Assembly: GCF_046845755.1 (NCBI RefSeq)
Contig: NZ_CP177357.1
Location: 434,001-498,000, forward strand
Origin: Rubrivirga sp046845755
Lineage (GTDB): Bacteria; Bacteroidota; Rhodothermia; Rhodothermales; Rubricoccaceae
Direction of reading: 5' to 3'
DNA length: 64,000 nucleotides
The notes below the pieces were generated by a model, which was not told the DNA's origin, searched no databases, and saw nothing but the letters and a program-made list of their open reading frames with translations. Numbering within the stretch: the stretch's first letter is position 1; each line of letters opens with the position of its first letter. Shown here one piece after another: positions 55,870 to 64,000 of this stretch. The translations under genes were made by a program, and so were the position numbers.

Positions 55870-58164
55870 ATGCGGACGCTCCTCGCGCTCCTCGTCGCCG
55901 TCGTTCTCGCGCTCCCCGCCGCCGCCCAGGCGCCGGGCTGGCAAGCCTACCCCGCCTACAACGAGGTCACCGCGCTGACCGCGACGCCCGACGGGCTGTG
56001 GGCGGCGACGGCCGGCGGCCTCTTTTTCTACGACGTCGGCACGGGCGAGCTGGCGACCGTCACCTCGGCGGGCGACCTCCGCGGCGGGCCCATCGGCGCG
56101 CTGACGTACGACGCCGGCCGCGACGTGGTCTGGATCGGCTACCAAGACGGCGTGCTCGAGCGGCTCGACGCCCAGACGTTCGAGGTCACGGCGTTCTTCG
56201 ACGTGCAGCGGGCCGACCAGTACGCCTCGCGCGGGATCCGCCGCGTCGTCGTGGCCGGCGAGCGCCTGTACCTGGCGACCGACTTCGGCGTCGTCGTGTT
56301 CGACGGCGACGCCGGGCGGACGGTCGAGGCCTACGCCCGGATCGGCGACCTCGAGGCCGGCACGCCGGTCAACGACGTGCTCGCGGCGCCGCTTGCGGAC
56401 GGCTCGGACGGGCTCTACGTCGCCACGGCCGGCGGCGCGTACGCGGCCCGGCTCGGCGGCGTGCTCCAGGCGCCCGGCGCGTGGGCCCGGCTCGGCCTCG
56501 ACGGCGGGGCCTTCAGCCTGGCCCTGGTCGACGGCGACCTCTACGTCGGGGGCGGGCCCGACGGCGCCCGCGACCTCTACCGCCGGACCGCGAGCGGCTT
56601 CGAGCGCCGGCTGTTCACCAACAACCCGATCGTCGATCTCGTGCCGGGCGACGGCGTGCTCTACGCGCTCGCGCCGGGCTTCGTGTACGCCCTCCCGCCC
56701 TCCGGTCCGTCGTCGTTCTACCGCGTCGCCGGCGCGAGCTCGCTGTCCGGGCTGGCGCTCGGGCCCGACGGCGCGCCCTGGGCCGCCGACGCTGCCGTCG
56801 GGCTGTTCCGGCTGACGCCGACGCCCGCGCCCGGGGAGAACAACGTGACGCCCGAGACGGTCGCCCCCCCCGGCCCGCTCTCGACGGCCATCACCGACCT
56901 GGACATCGGCGAGGACGGCGTGCTGTGGCTCGTCACCGAGCGGCTGGCGTCGGCGGGGTACGCGTCGGTCAGCCGGTTCGAAGACGGGACGTGGACCTCG
57001 TACCGCACGGACGACGGGTCGCTCGACATCGTCCGCTCGTCGCTGCTGTCGGCCGCCGTGGCGCCGGACGGCGCCTTTTTCGCGGGCTCGGGCGGCGGCG
57101 GCCTGAGCGTGTTCCGAGACGGCACCCCGACGACGTACACCGAGGCCAACTCGTCGCTCGAGGCCGCCCTCGGCGCACCCGGCTTCGTCGTCGTCCGCGA
57201 CGTGGCCTTCGACGACGACGACCGGGCCTGGGTGCTCAACTCGTCCGGCGTCCCGCTCCACGTCTTCGCCGACGGCGAGTGGACCGGGCTGCAGTACCCG
57301 CCTGGCATCCCGGCGACGGCCGAGCCGTTCCGCGTCGCCATCGACGAGTTCGGCCAGAAGTGGATCGCGCTCGGCGGCAACGGGCTCGGCGCCTGGGACA
57401 CCGGCGCCGACCCGCGCTCGGGTGCCGACGACCGCGCCGTCCGCTACTCCGGCGTCACCGGCGGCGGCACCGGCCTCCCCGACGCCGACGTCCGCGACGT
57501 CGTCGTGGACCGCCAGGGCCGGGTCTGGATCGGGACCGCGCGGGGCATCGCGTTCGTGTTCTCGCCCGGCTCCGCCTTCGCCGCCGACCCCGCGCTCGCG
57601 ACGCCCCAGTGGCCCGTCATCGCCGACGGGCGGGACTACCTGCTGCGCGACGTCGAGGTGTTCGACCTCGAAGTCGACCCGGCGGGTCAGCTCTGGGTCG
57701 GGACCTCCAGCGGGGCCTACCTCCTCAACGCGGCCGGCGACGAGCTCGTGCGGACGGTCAACGCCGAGAACAGCCCGCTCCCGAGCGATCCCGTCTATCG
57801 GATCGCCGTGGACCCGTCGACCGGCCGCGTGTTCTTCGTCACCGACGAGGGCCTGTTCAGCGCGCCCGGCGACGCGACGCGGCCCGTCGTCGGGTCGAGC
57901 GCGCTCGTCACCGCGCCGTCGCCGTTCCGCCCGGCGACGGCGGCGGAGGGCGTGGTCGTGAGCGGGCTGCCCTCGGCCGTCTCCCGGGTCCGCGTGGCGA
58001 CCGTCGCCGGTGACGTCGTGTTCGCCGGCGAGGTCCGGGGCGGCTCGTTCCGCTGGGACGGCCGCGACGCGTCGGGCCAGCTCGTCCCGTCGGGCGTCTA
58101 CCTCGTCGCCGCGGCCGGCTCGGACGGGTCGACGACGGTCGGCAAGATCGCGGTGATCCGCTAA
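55870..58164 (+). CDS. PorZ-like beta-propeller protein with C-terminal sorting-type domain
   Basis: The 764-residue secreted protein has a signal peptide (about 1-20) and a PorZ N-terminal-like propeller (WQAYPAYNEVTALTATPDGLWAATAGGLFFYD). Repeated propeller blades of the ligand-sensor type follow (for example DVVVDRQGRVWIGTARGIAF and DLEVDPAGQLWVGTSSGAYL). The last 80 residues have the FlgD/T9SS-like pattern RVRVATVAGDVVF, FRWDGRDASGQLVPSGVYLVAA. In Porphyromonas, PorZ works with PorU in type IX secretion. Whether this homologue does so is inferred. It follows ribH by 48 bp. Confidence 0.87.
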   Translation: MRTLLALLVAVVLALPAAAQAPGWQAYPAYNEVTALTATPDGLWAATAGGLFFYDVGTGELATVTSAGDLRGGPIGALTYDAGRDVVWIGYQDGVLERLDAQTFEVTAFFDVQRADQYASRGIRRVVVAGERLYLATDFGVVVFDGDAGRTVEAYARIGDLEAGTPVNDVLAAPLADGSDGLYVATAGGAYAARLGGVLQAPGAWARLGLDGGAFSLALVDGDLYVGGGPDGARDLYRRTASGFERRLFTNNPIVDLVPGDGVLYALAPGFVYALPPSGPSSFYRVAGASSLSGLALGPDGAPWAADAAVGLFRLTPTPAPGENNVTPETVAPPGPLSTAITDLDIGEDGVLWLVTERLASAGYASVSRFEDGTWTSYRTDDGSLDIVRSSLLSAAVAPDGAFFAGSGGGGLSVFRDGTPTTYTEANSSLEAALGAPGFVVVRDVAFDDDDRAWVLNSSGVPLHVFADGEWTGLQYPPGIPATAEPFRVAIDEFGQKWIALGGNGLGAWDTGADPRSGADDRAVRYSGVTGGGTGLPDADVRDVVVDRQGRVWIGTARGIAFVFSPGSAFAADPALATPQWPVIADGRDYLLRDVEVFDLEVDPAGQLWVGTSSGAYLLNAAGDELVRTVNAENSPLPSDPVYRIAVDPSTGRVFFVTDEGLFSAPGDATRPVVGSSALVTAPSPFRPATAAEGVVVSGLPSAVSRVRVATVAGDVVFAGEVRGGSFRWDGRDASGQLVPSGVYLVAAAGSDGSTTVGKIAVIR

Positions 58165-58195
58165 TGCTGGCGCCCCGGCTCGCGTCCGCGCCCGC

Positions 58196-59299
58196 TTAGT
58201 CGGCCGTCGGCCGGGCGGCGAACGGGTCCGACCACCGCGGGTCGGTCGTCAGCGTGGTGTCGGTGAGCGTGTGGAGGAAGGCCACGAGTGCGGCCCGGTC
58301 CTCGGCGCTGAAGCCCAGGCGCTGCGGGCGGCCGCGGTGGCCGCGCAGGCGGAGGTCGAGAAACTGGCTGGGCTGGACGCCGGAGTCGTAGTGGTCGACG
58401 ACGTCGTCGAGCGTGGCGAACCGGCCGTCGTGCATGTAGGGCGCCGTCAGCGCGATGTTGCGGAGCGTCACGACGCGGAAGCGGCCCCGCCCGGCGCCTC
58501 GGTCGGTCACGACCGAGTCGAGCCCGTTGCTGAGGATCGCGCCGCCCACGAACAGGTCGTTCGTGTGGCACTGTTCGCAGCGGCCGGGCCCGAAGAACAG
58601 CTCGAGCCCGCGGTTCTCCTGATCGGTGAGGCCGGCGAGCGGCTGGCCAAAGCGGGCGTCCGGGGCGCCGCGCGCGGCGTCGTACCGCGTGTTGGTGGCC
58701 ACGATCGAGCGGACGAACTGGGACAGCGCCCGGGCCACGCGGTCGCTCGTGACCTCGGGCGTGCCGAAGGCGTCGGCGAACAGGCCGGGGTAGAAGTCGG
58801 TCGCCTCCAGCCGGGTCGTCAGATCGTCGAGCGTCAGCCCCATCTCGACGGGGTCCTGGATCGGCTGCAGGACGAGGTCCTCCAGCGTCCGCACCCGGGC
58901 GTCCCAGAAAAAGCGGCGGGCCCGGTCGTAGCGCGCGAGGGCGAGGGCCATCGAGTGCCGAGCGGTCGGCACGCCCTCGAACCCCGTGCTCCGGGGGCGG
59001 GGGTCCGAGAACCCGTGCTCCTGGCGGTGGCACGAGGCGCACGAGACGGCGCCGTTCTGGGACAGCCGGACGTCGTAGAAGAGGACGCGCCCCAGCGTCG
59101 CGCCGGCGTCGGTGACCGGGTTGTCGTCCGGTGTGGTGTCCCAGTCCCGGACCTCCTCCGGCATGAGGTAGTCCGGGAGGGCGACGCTCTCGTAGTCGTA
59201 GGGCGTCTCGGGCAGGACCGGCGTCCCGCCGATGCGGGCGGCGTAGGCGGCTCCGAGGAGGAGCGTGCCGAGGGCAGCGAGCGACACGGACCGGATCAT
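58196..59299 (-). CDS. Di-haem cytochrome c peroxidase (MauG/CCP family)
   Basis: The 367-residue exported protein has an N-terminal signal/anchor (about 5-21) and two c-type haem motifs, CASCH at 87-91 and CEQCH at 241-245. Family segments LGRVLFYDVRLSQNG, DPVEMG and APYMHDGRFATLDDVVDHYD are present. It reduces peroxide in the periplasm or, as in MauG relatives, oxidises another substrate. Converging with the PorZ-like gene, it has no obvious partner cytochrome nearby. Confidence 0.93.
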   Translation of the reverse strand: MIRSVSLAALGTLLLGAAYAARIGGTPVLPETPYDYESVALPDYLMPEEVRDWDTTPDDNPVTDAGATLGRVLFYDVRLSQNGAVSCASCHRQEHGFSDPRPRSTGFEGVPTARHSMALALARYDRARRFFWDARVRTLEDLVLQPIQDPVEMGLTLDDLTTRLEATDFYPGLFADAFGTPEVTSDRVARALSQFVRSIVATNTRYDAARGAPDARFGQPLAGLTDQENRGLELFFGPGRCEQCHTNDLFVGGAILSNGLDSVVTDRGAGRGRFRVVTLRNIALTAPYMHDGRFATLDDVVDHYDSGVQPSQFLDLRLRGHRGRPQRLGFSAEDRAALVAFLHTLTDTTLTTDPRWSDPFAARPTAD

Positions 59300-59657
59300 G
59301 TCGGGGAGCGGTGTGGGGAGAACGTCTGCCTAAGATGGGCCGAAACGGCGCGAGGTGGGAGGGAGCGCCGCGCGGGCAGGGCGGACGGGAGGTCTGGAGG
59401 GCGGCGGGGACGCCTACGGACGCAGGCGCCCTGGGATGCGTCGGCGGCCATGGGGCCCCGGCGTTACCAACGGTCGGAAGGGGGGCGACGGCCTCGAGGT
59501 CGCCGGGGGCGTCTTGATGCGCAGGTGGCGCCGCGCCGTCGGGGGATTCCCCACAACCCGCTAGGCGGGGTGAATCCGCCCGAACCGGGCCGGCCTCGCG
59601 GAACGCTGGCGGACGCGTTCGGTGGAAGGCCCTCCCCTCTCCCATCCCCCTCTTCCC
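59300..59657. other. Intergenic spacer without a recognised gene
   Basis: Apart from short GC-rich hairpins (CCCGC-TAG-GCGGG near 59559-59571 and GGCGG/CCGCC close by), I see no coding or RNA feature. The long frames crossing this region have no homologous content. It should hold promoters for the flanking divergent genes, but I find no clear minus-7 element. Confidence 0.4.
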
Positions 59658-60227
59658 ATGGATCGCACCACCATCCTGAACAACTACGTCACCGACATGG
59701 CGGCCGTCGAGACGCACATCCTCGAGGCCGTCGAGCGCCAGCTCGAGTCGGACGACACCGCTCGGTACCCCGCCGCGCACCGGTCGCTGTCGTCGCTCCG
59801 GAGCAAGCTCCAGAGCCACGTCCGCGAGCTCGAGGCGTACAACGAGCGCTCCGAGGGCGGCGGCGTCAAGGAGGCCCTCAAGGAGGCCGCGTTCGGCGCC
59901 CTCGGCGTCGCCGCCGGGTTCTACGACCAGCTCCGTCAGACCGACAAGGTCTCGCGCATGGTCCGCGACACGTACACGGCGACCGGGCTGGCCGCCATCA
60001 GCTACCACATGCTGTACACGACGGCGCTGGCCCTTAAAGCCGACGACCTGGCCGCGCTCGCGATCGGCAACCTGCGCGACCTGACGGCCGCCATCGGCGA
60101 GCTGTCCGAGGTCGTCTGCACGGTCGTCGCGGCCGAGCTGACCGACGAGGACAAGACGATCGACCCGACGGTCGGGCCGAAGGCCATCGAGGCGACCCAG
60201 GCGGCGTGGGCGCCCGCCGGCGCGTAG
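59658..60227 (+). CDS. Helical, possibly ferritin-like cytoplasmic protein
   Basis: The 189-residue product is predicted all-helical with no signal peptide. Its N-terminal half (NNYVTDMAAVETHILEAV, HRSLSSLRSKLQSHVREL) resembles the DUF892/YciE-type ferritin-like fold, with Glu and His at the positions expected of a four-helix bundle. A Gly/Ala hinge (AFGALGVAAGFYDQLRQ) leads to two further long helices. Metal binding is inference only. ATG at 59658 follows a pure pyrimidine leader. A strong terminator follows the stop. Confidence 0.65.
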   Translation: MDRTTILNNYVTDMAAVETHILEAVERQLESDDTARYPAAHRSLSSLRSKLQSHVRELEAYNERSEGGGVKEALKEAAFGALGVAAGFYDQLRQTDKVSRMVRDTYTATGLAAISYHMLYTTALALKADDLAALAIGNLRDLTAAIGELSEVVCTVVAAELTDEDKTIDPTVGPKAIEATQAAWAPAGA

Positions 60228-60250
60228 CGCTCCCGAGCCGCCCTCCGAGC

Positions 60251-60286
60251 GGGGCCGTCGCAGTCTGCGGCGGCCCCGTTTTTTAT
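60251..60286 (+). terminator. Rho-independent terminator after the helical protein gene
   Basis: GGGGCCGTCGCA pairs with TGCGGCGGCCCC (one G-T pair) around GTC, followed by GTTTTTTATT. It overlaps the stop codon of the converging gene. Confidence 0.92.
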
Positions 60287-61914
60287 TCCCCCAGCCCGAG
60301 CGCGGCGATCTCCCAGCGCAGGCCGACGGTGAGCGCCGCGTTGCGTGTCGGCCCGCGCTCGGCGTCGTCGAGCGTGCGGAGCGTGGCCGCGAGGTCGACC
60401 GCGAGCCGGGGCAGGAGCTCGCGGCTGAGCACGGCCTGCACATCCCAGGCCGTCTGGCGGACGCCCACGAACGTCGGGGCGACGTCGTCGCGGCGCGTGA
60501 TGTACGAGACGCGCGGGTCGGCGCCGACGTAGACGCCCTCGGGGTCGCGGCCCCGGCGCGTCCGGGCGACCGACAGCGAGGCCGTCGTGCGCACGTCGGG
60601 GCGGTAGCGGAGCGCGAGCGTGGCGCGGTCGGCGTTCGGGCCGGCGTCGTGGCCCAGCACGTCGTTGTAGTGGACGTAGGCGCTCGACTCGGTCCGGTGG
60701 CCCCACAGGTAGGGCCGCATCCGGGCGTACTCGGCCCGGGCTTCCAGCCCGGCCAGCCCGAGGTCGACGGTGTGGACGCCCGCCAGCAGGCCCCACTTGT
60801 TGGTGTGGACGTCGTCGAAGAAGCCGGCGGCGCGGAACTCGTCGAGGAGCACTTGGAGGTAGCTCCGCACGCCCCGGCCGCGCACCGAAATCCCCGCGCC
60901 CAGCAACGCGTTGTCGCCCGAGCCGAGCTCGCTCTCGACGGGCCGGAAGAAGATGACGGGGTTGAGGTAGCCCAGCTCCAGCCCGCGCCGGTTGCCGCGG
61001 AGCGTGTCGTCGTGGAAGACGACGGCCTCGAAGGCGTCGAGCTGGACGCGGCCGAAGGCGACCGAGAAGCGGTGGAACGCCGCGTACTTGGACGGCAGCA
61101 CGGTGTCGTTGCCGCGCGGGTCACGGTCGGGCGTCGTCAGCCGCGCCACGGCCATCGTGTAGCGGACGGGCCCGGCGGCGGCGGCGATCCGGAGGTGGTC
61201 GTAGGCGGCCGAGTGGGCCGACAGGAAGAGCGTCCCGATCCCGGCGCCCCAGTCGTTGCGGTCGCGGGCCAGCCGCACGTCGACGAAGCGGTCGCGGTAG
61301 CCGACGGCGCCCGTCGCCTCGAGGTAGTCGTAGCCGTCGTCGCCGAGCCCTTTGACGAAGCCCAGGCCTGGCGCCGTCGCCCGGATCGAGTCGCGGGCGA
61401 AGACGAGCGGGACGCGCTGGTTCTCGGTCGCCCGGGTCTCGAAGTAGAGGCGGCCGAGGTGGCCGGCGGCACGCGCGCCCCGGGTGTTGCGGTACGCGAG
61501 CCCGTCGCCGGCGGTGCGCGCGGCGGGCCCGGCCGCCAGCGCCAGGACGGGCGCCGCTTCGAAGGCGTACCCGTCTCCGCTGACGCGCGCCACCGAAATG
61601 CCGTCGCGGTAGGCCCCCAGCGGGGCCGGGCGCCCGAACAGGGTAGCCGGCGTGTCGGAGCGGTAGCGCTCGACCAGCTCGCGGTCGGCGCGGGAGAGGG
61701 CGCTGAGGTCGTCCGCCGCGAGCGAGTCGACGAACGCGCGCGCCTCGCCGGCCGCGAGGGGGCGCGCGTCGCCGGCGCCCTGGGGGAGCCGCCCCGCCGT
61801 GGCCTGCCGCCGCACGAGATCGGAGAGCGGGCTCCCGGTCTCGAGCACGCCCTCACGCTGGGCGAGCGCGGACGTAGGCAGGAGGAGGAGGGCGACGGCG
61901 AGGGCGCGGAGCAT
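60283..61914 (-). CDS. Outer-membrane beta-barrel protein, capsule-assembly Wzi-like
   Basis: The 543-residue product has a signal peptide (about 1-18) and a short helical N-terminal domain (PLSDLVRRQATAGRLP). A long beta-barrel region follows with the feature LNPVIFFRPVESELGSGDN seen in Wzi-like Bacteroidota barrels. Wzi in enterobacteria anchors capsule at the outer membrane. No capsule genes are nearby, so the ligand is uncertain. A promoter-like TAGCTTGC lies 19 bp before the ATG. It converges with the helical protein gene. Confidence 0.78.
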   Translation of the reverse strand: MLRALAVALLLLPTSALAQREGVLETGSPLSDLVRRQATAGRLPQGAGDARPLAAGEARAFVDSLAADDLSALSRADRELVERYRSDTPATLFGRPAPLGAYRDGISVARVSGDGYAFEAAPVLALAAGPAARTAGDGLAYRNTRGARAAGHLGRLYFETRATENQRVPLVFARDSIRATAPGLGFVKGLGDDGYDYLEATGAVGYRDRFVDVRLARDRNDWGAGIGTLFLSAHSAAYDHLRIAAAAGPVRYTMAVARLTTPDRDPRGNDTVLPSKYAAFHRFSVAFGRVQLDAFEAVVFHDDTLRGNRRGLELGYLNPVIFFRPVESELGSGDNALLGAGISVRGRGVRSYLQVLLDEFRAAGFFDDVHTNKWGLLAGVHTVDLGLAGLEARAEYARMRPYLWGHRTESSAYVHYNDVLGHDAGPNADRATLALRYRPDVRTTASLSVARTRRGRDPEGVYVGADPRVSYITRRDDVAPTFVGVRQTAWDVQAVLSRELLPRLAVDLAATLRTLDDAERGPTRNAALTVGLRWEIAALGLGE

Positions 61915-61933
61915 CGGGCGTGGAGGGCGGCCC

Positions 61934-61941
61934 GCAAGCTA
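61934..61941 (-). promoter_or_regulatory. Candidate minus-7 element of the Wzi-like gene
   Basis: TAGCTTGC on the minus strand lies 19 bp before the ATG at 61914 and is identical to the element before yjdM. Confidence 0.45.
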
Positions 61942-61989
61942 CCCGCCGCTCCCGTCGCCGATGGGCCGCCGCGGCCCGCGAGCGCCGGG

Positions 61990-62787
61990 TCAGTCGCCCG
62001 TCACCAGCACGACCGGGTCGTCGTCGTCGCCGCCGGTCTCGTCGTTGTTGAGGATCATCGACAGGATGATGTACGGGATGATGGCGCCGCCCTGGCTGAA
62101 GATGGCCGCCAGCACCCAACCGATCCGGACGACCGTCGGCTCGAGCCCGAAGTAGTTGGCCATGCCGGCCGCCACGCCGGAGATCTTCCGGTTTTTGCGG
62201 TCCTTCATCAGCTTGGTGCGGCCCTCTCGCCGGGCCTTGGCGCGGCGGCGGCGGGCCTCGTCGGCGGCGCGGCTGGCGGCGTTCCCGGCGCCCCGGAGGG
62301 CCTTCTCGGCCTGCGCGAAGGCGCGCGAGGCCTGGCGCCCGGCGTTGTCCGCGCGCGCGCTCCGGCCGACCGTCTTGCGCTCGGTCGTCCGCTGCCGGCG
62401 CTGCTGCTTGCGGCGGCGCGCGGCGCGGGCGCGGGCCTTGCGGGTGCGCCGGGCGGCGGGGCTCCACGACAGCACCCCGAAGCCGGTCAGCATGATCAGC
62501 ACGGCCGCGAAGATGGGGAGCACGGCCGCCAGCTGGCCCAGCACGGCGCTCCCGATCCGCAGCAGCCCCATCAGTTGGAGGCTGTACAAGGCGCCGATCC
62601 CGATCAGGCCCATCCCCGAGGCGGTCTGGAGGTTCCAGAACCCGGCCTCCTTCTCCTCGTGCGCCTCCTCTTCGAGCTCCTGCTCGGCCATGAACGCCAC
62701 GATGTCGTCGTCCGAGACGACGCCGAAGTCGTCGTCGTAGACCTCCTCTTCGGACTCGGAGGACCGGCGGCGGGAACGGGTGGCCAT
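61990..62787 (-). CDS. PspC-domain membrane protein
   Basis: The 265-residue product has an acidic N-terminus and two central hydrophobic helices (about 68-90 and 92-112). A very Arg/Lys-rich cytoplasmic region of about 80 residues follows, then a C-terminal PspC domain (NRKISGVAAGMANYFGLEPTVVRIGWVLAAIFS) with its own membrane helices. PspC modulates the phage-shock envelope stress response in other bacteria. No pspA is nearby. The ATG at 62787 begins the acidic region; upstream codons are spacer. Confidence 0.85.
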   Translation of the reverse strand: MATRSRRRSSESEEEVYDDDFGVVSDDDIVAFMAEQELEEEAHEEKEAGFWNLQTASGMGLIGIGALYSLQLMGLLRIGSAVLGQLAAVLPIFAAVLIMLTGFGVLSWSPAARRTRKARARAARRRKQQRRQRTTERKTVGRSARADNAGRQASRAFAQAEKALRGAGNAASRAADEARRRRAKARREGRTKLMKDRKNRKISGVAAGMANYFGLEPTVVRIGWVLAAIFSQGGAIIPYIILSMILNNDETGGDDDDPVVLVTGD

Positions 62788-62921
62788 GGCGGTGCAAGCG
62801 GTGGGCGGCAATCTACGGGGCCGCGCCCGCTGGGGATGCACCCGGGTCCGGCCTGCCATTCGCAACGCTCACTCTAATCTTATCCCCGGTCGTCCCCCCG
62901 CTCACGTTCCCTCCCGATCTC

Positions 62922-63440
62922 ATGAACGCATCGACCCCTCGCGCCGCCTGGCTCGGCGTTGCCGTCGTCGCCCTCCTGCTCGCCGGTTGCGACGCGGCCT
63001 CGCCCGAGGCCGCCTCCGCCGACGCCCGCGCCTCGGGCGCCAAGGCCACCGGCAGCGGCCACTTTGTCGACACCCGCGTCGGCCTCCCCGAAGGCGACCA
63101 GTACCGCACCTTCTCGTTCAACGCTCAGGAGGCCCGGAACGGCGCTCGTGGGCGCTGGAACCTCAACGCACGCAGCTTCCCGGTCCGTTTGCGCGGCGAC
63201 GTTACGTGCATCAGCGTCGACGGAAACCAGGCGTGGTTCGCCGGGCCCACGACGGGCTCCGATGACCCAGCCCAGGTCGGGGTCATCCGCGGCTTCCACG
63301 TGGTCGACAACGGCGAGGGCAACGGCCCGCCCGACCAGATCTCGTTCGCCGTCGCCCCGGGCGACGCGCAGCTCTGGTGCGACCTCATGCTCGACTCCGC
63401 GATCAACGAGGTCGAGAACGGCAACGTGCAGGTGCACTGA
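62922..63440 (+). CDS. Lipoprotein of unknown function
   Basis: The 172-residue product has a lipoprotein signal (LGVAVVALLLAGC, Cys23). A beta-sandwich-like domain follows, with GSGHFVDTRVG, YRTFSFNAQE, GDVTCISVDGNQAWFAG and GFHVVDNGEGNGPPDQ. This pattern recurs in actinobacterial and Bacteroidota exported proteins of unknown role. Two cysteines besides the lipid-bearing one (TCISV, LWCDL) may pair. A TAATCTTA string about 47 bp upstream could be a weak promoter element. A terminator follows. Confidence 0.78.
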   Translation: MNASTPRAAWLGVAVVALLLAGCDAASPEAASADARASGAKATGSGHFVDTRVGLPEGDQYRTFSFNAQEARNGARGRWNLNARSFPVRLRGDVTCISVDGNQAWFAGPTTGSDDPAQVGVIRGFHVVDNGEGNGPPDQISFAVAPGDAQLWCDLMLDSAINEVENGNVQVH

Positions 63441-63460
63441 GGCCCGCCTCGGTTAGCACG

Positions 63461-63495
63461 GCGCCCCGCCGGCCCTCGGGTGGGCGGGGCGTTTT
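63461..63495 (+). terminator. Rho-independent terminator after the lipoprotein gene
   Basis: CGCCCCGCC pairs with GGCGGGGCG around an 11-nt loop and is followed by TTTT. Confidence 0.85.
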
Positions 63496-63501
63496 CGCGG
63501 G

Positions 63502-64000
63502 CTACGGCCTGGTTCGGATGGTCTCTGATTCCGTTAGTATGAGCTGTAGCCGGGCGTCGTGCGGTGCGGTCGGCAGCGCGTCCACCAGGGCCGCAGCCGG
63601 GACCACGCCGACCCGGAGCGCCGCCGTCTCGGCCAGGAACCGGTCGTAGTAGCCGCCGCCGTAGCCGAGGCGGCTCCCGTCGCGCCCCGCCGCCAGGCCC
63701 GGCACCAGGACGACATCGATCTCGCCCGGCGCAACCGCTCGCGCGTCCGCGGCGGGCGCCATCGTCCCGAAGGCCCCGGCCACCAGGCGGTCGGCCCCCT
63801 CGAACCGGCGGTGCACCAGCGACCGCCCCGTCACGACCGGGAGCGCGACCGTCCGGCCCTCGGCCGCCAGCGCCGACGCCAGTGCGCGGAGGTCGACCTC
63901 GCCGGGGAGCGGCCAGAACAGGTGGACGACGCGCGCGGCCTCGATGTCGGGCAGCGCCCGGGCCCGTGCCACGATCGCCGCCGAGACGGCGGCCGCCTGC
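63502..64000 (-). CDS. 5-formyltetrahydrofolate cyclo-ligase (5' end outside the window)
   Basis: At least 165 residues are present and the frame runs off the window edge. The C-terminal signature VPGLAAGRDGSRLGYGGGYYDRFL is diagnostic for this enzyme, which converts 5-formyl-THF to 5,10-methenyl-THF with ATP. A GTG at 63972 is in frame, but the residues before it (AAAVSAAIVARARALPD) read as the family's N-terminal helix. The gene therefore continues beyond 64000. Confidence 0.93.
   Translation of the reverse strand, partial: QAAAVSAAIVARARALPDIEAARVVHLFWPLPGEVDLRALASALAAEGRTVALPVVTGRSLVHRRFEGADRLVAGAFGTMAPAADARAVAPGEIDVVLVPGLAAGRDGSRLGYGGGYYDRFLAETAALRVGVVPAAALVDALPTAPHDARLQLILTESETIRTRP

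Noticed and set aside
58161..61124. Minus-strand open frame of 987 codons crossing the spacer at 59.3-59.6 kb
   Set aside because: It overlaps real genes on both sides in another frame, and its part in the spacer has no coding character.

Overview
This 64 kb window is ordinary-looking chromosome from a very GC-rich (about 70 percent), compactly coded bacterium. I infer a member of the Rhodothermota/Bacteroidota group, most like the Rubricoccaceae. The reasons are: atpD-atpC separate from the rest of the ATP synthase genes; a CarboxypepD_reg/von Willebrand A lipid-envelope protein; DUF5916 and PorZ-like proteins; Ser/Thr kinases fused to TPR repeats; and promoters resembling the Bacteroidota minus-7 element TAnnTTTG with pyrimidine-rich leaders instead of Shine-Dalgarno sequences. 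No rRNA, CRISPR array, prophage, integrase or insertion sequence was seen. The taxonomic placement rests on gene content only.

Layout. 1-7.3 kb: tail of an unknown gene, a DUF1648 membrane protein, atpD-atpC, a possible structured small RNA ended by a UUCG-loop terminator, a membrane-anchored unknown, ftsX and a vWA protein. 7.3-7.7 kb: repeat-rich spacer. 7.7-19.6 kb: K+ channel, class A penicillin-binding protein, Get3/ArsA-like ATPase, esterase, MscS channel, FrnE-like DsbA, TerB-like protein and a HEAT-cyclophilin lipoprotein. 19.6-31 kb: tRNA-Leu(UAG), an alkaline-phosphatase-fold enzyme, a divergent DprA, a 1306-residue soluble hybrid histidine kinase, patatin, threonine aldolase, MtgA, GreA and an NlpC/P60 hydrolase. 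31-36.9 kb: YtxH-like protein, bacilliredoxin, YjdM, two lipoproteins and a CPA2 antiporter fused to a UBP-type zinc finger.

36.9-43.8 kb is the least ordinary part. Two paralogous Ser/Thr kinase-TM-TolB-like-TPR proteins lie in tandem. The first is followed by two paralogous small cysteine-containing proteins with an identical C-terminal tail. The second loses its codon bias near its 3' end and runs into a markedly AT-richer small ORF. I suggest this is a duplicated kinase/partner cassette with exchange of its distal end.

43.8-51.8 kb: esterase and DUF2911 pair, a DUF5916 barrel protein, a DUF4097 protein, and a BlaR1/BlaI-type pair. A 14-bp dyad (GCTAA-N4-TTAGC type) occurs twice upstream of blaI and once upstream of each of the DUF4097 and DUF5916 genes, so these genes probably form one derepression regulon. 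The M56 sensor carries 23-residue coiled-coil repeats where BlaR1 has a penicillin sensor.

52-64 kb: VKOR-DsbA fusion with an MscS gene, PlsC-like acyltransferase, lumazine synthase, PorZ-like propeller, di-haem peroxidase, a helical ferritin-like protein, Wzi-like barrel, PspC protein, lipoprotein and the 3' part of 5-formyltetrahydrofolate cyclo-ligase.
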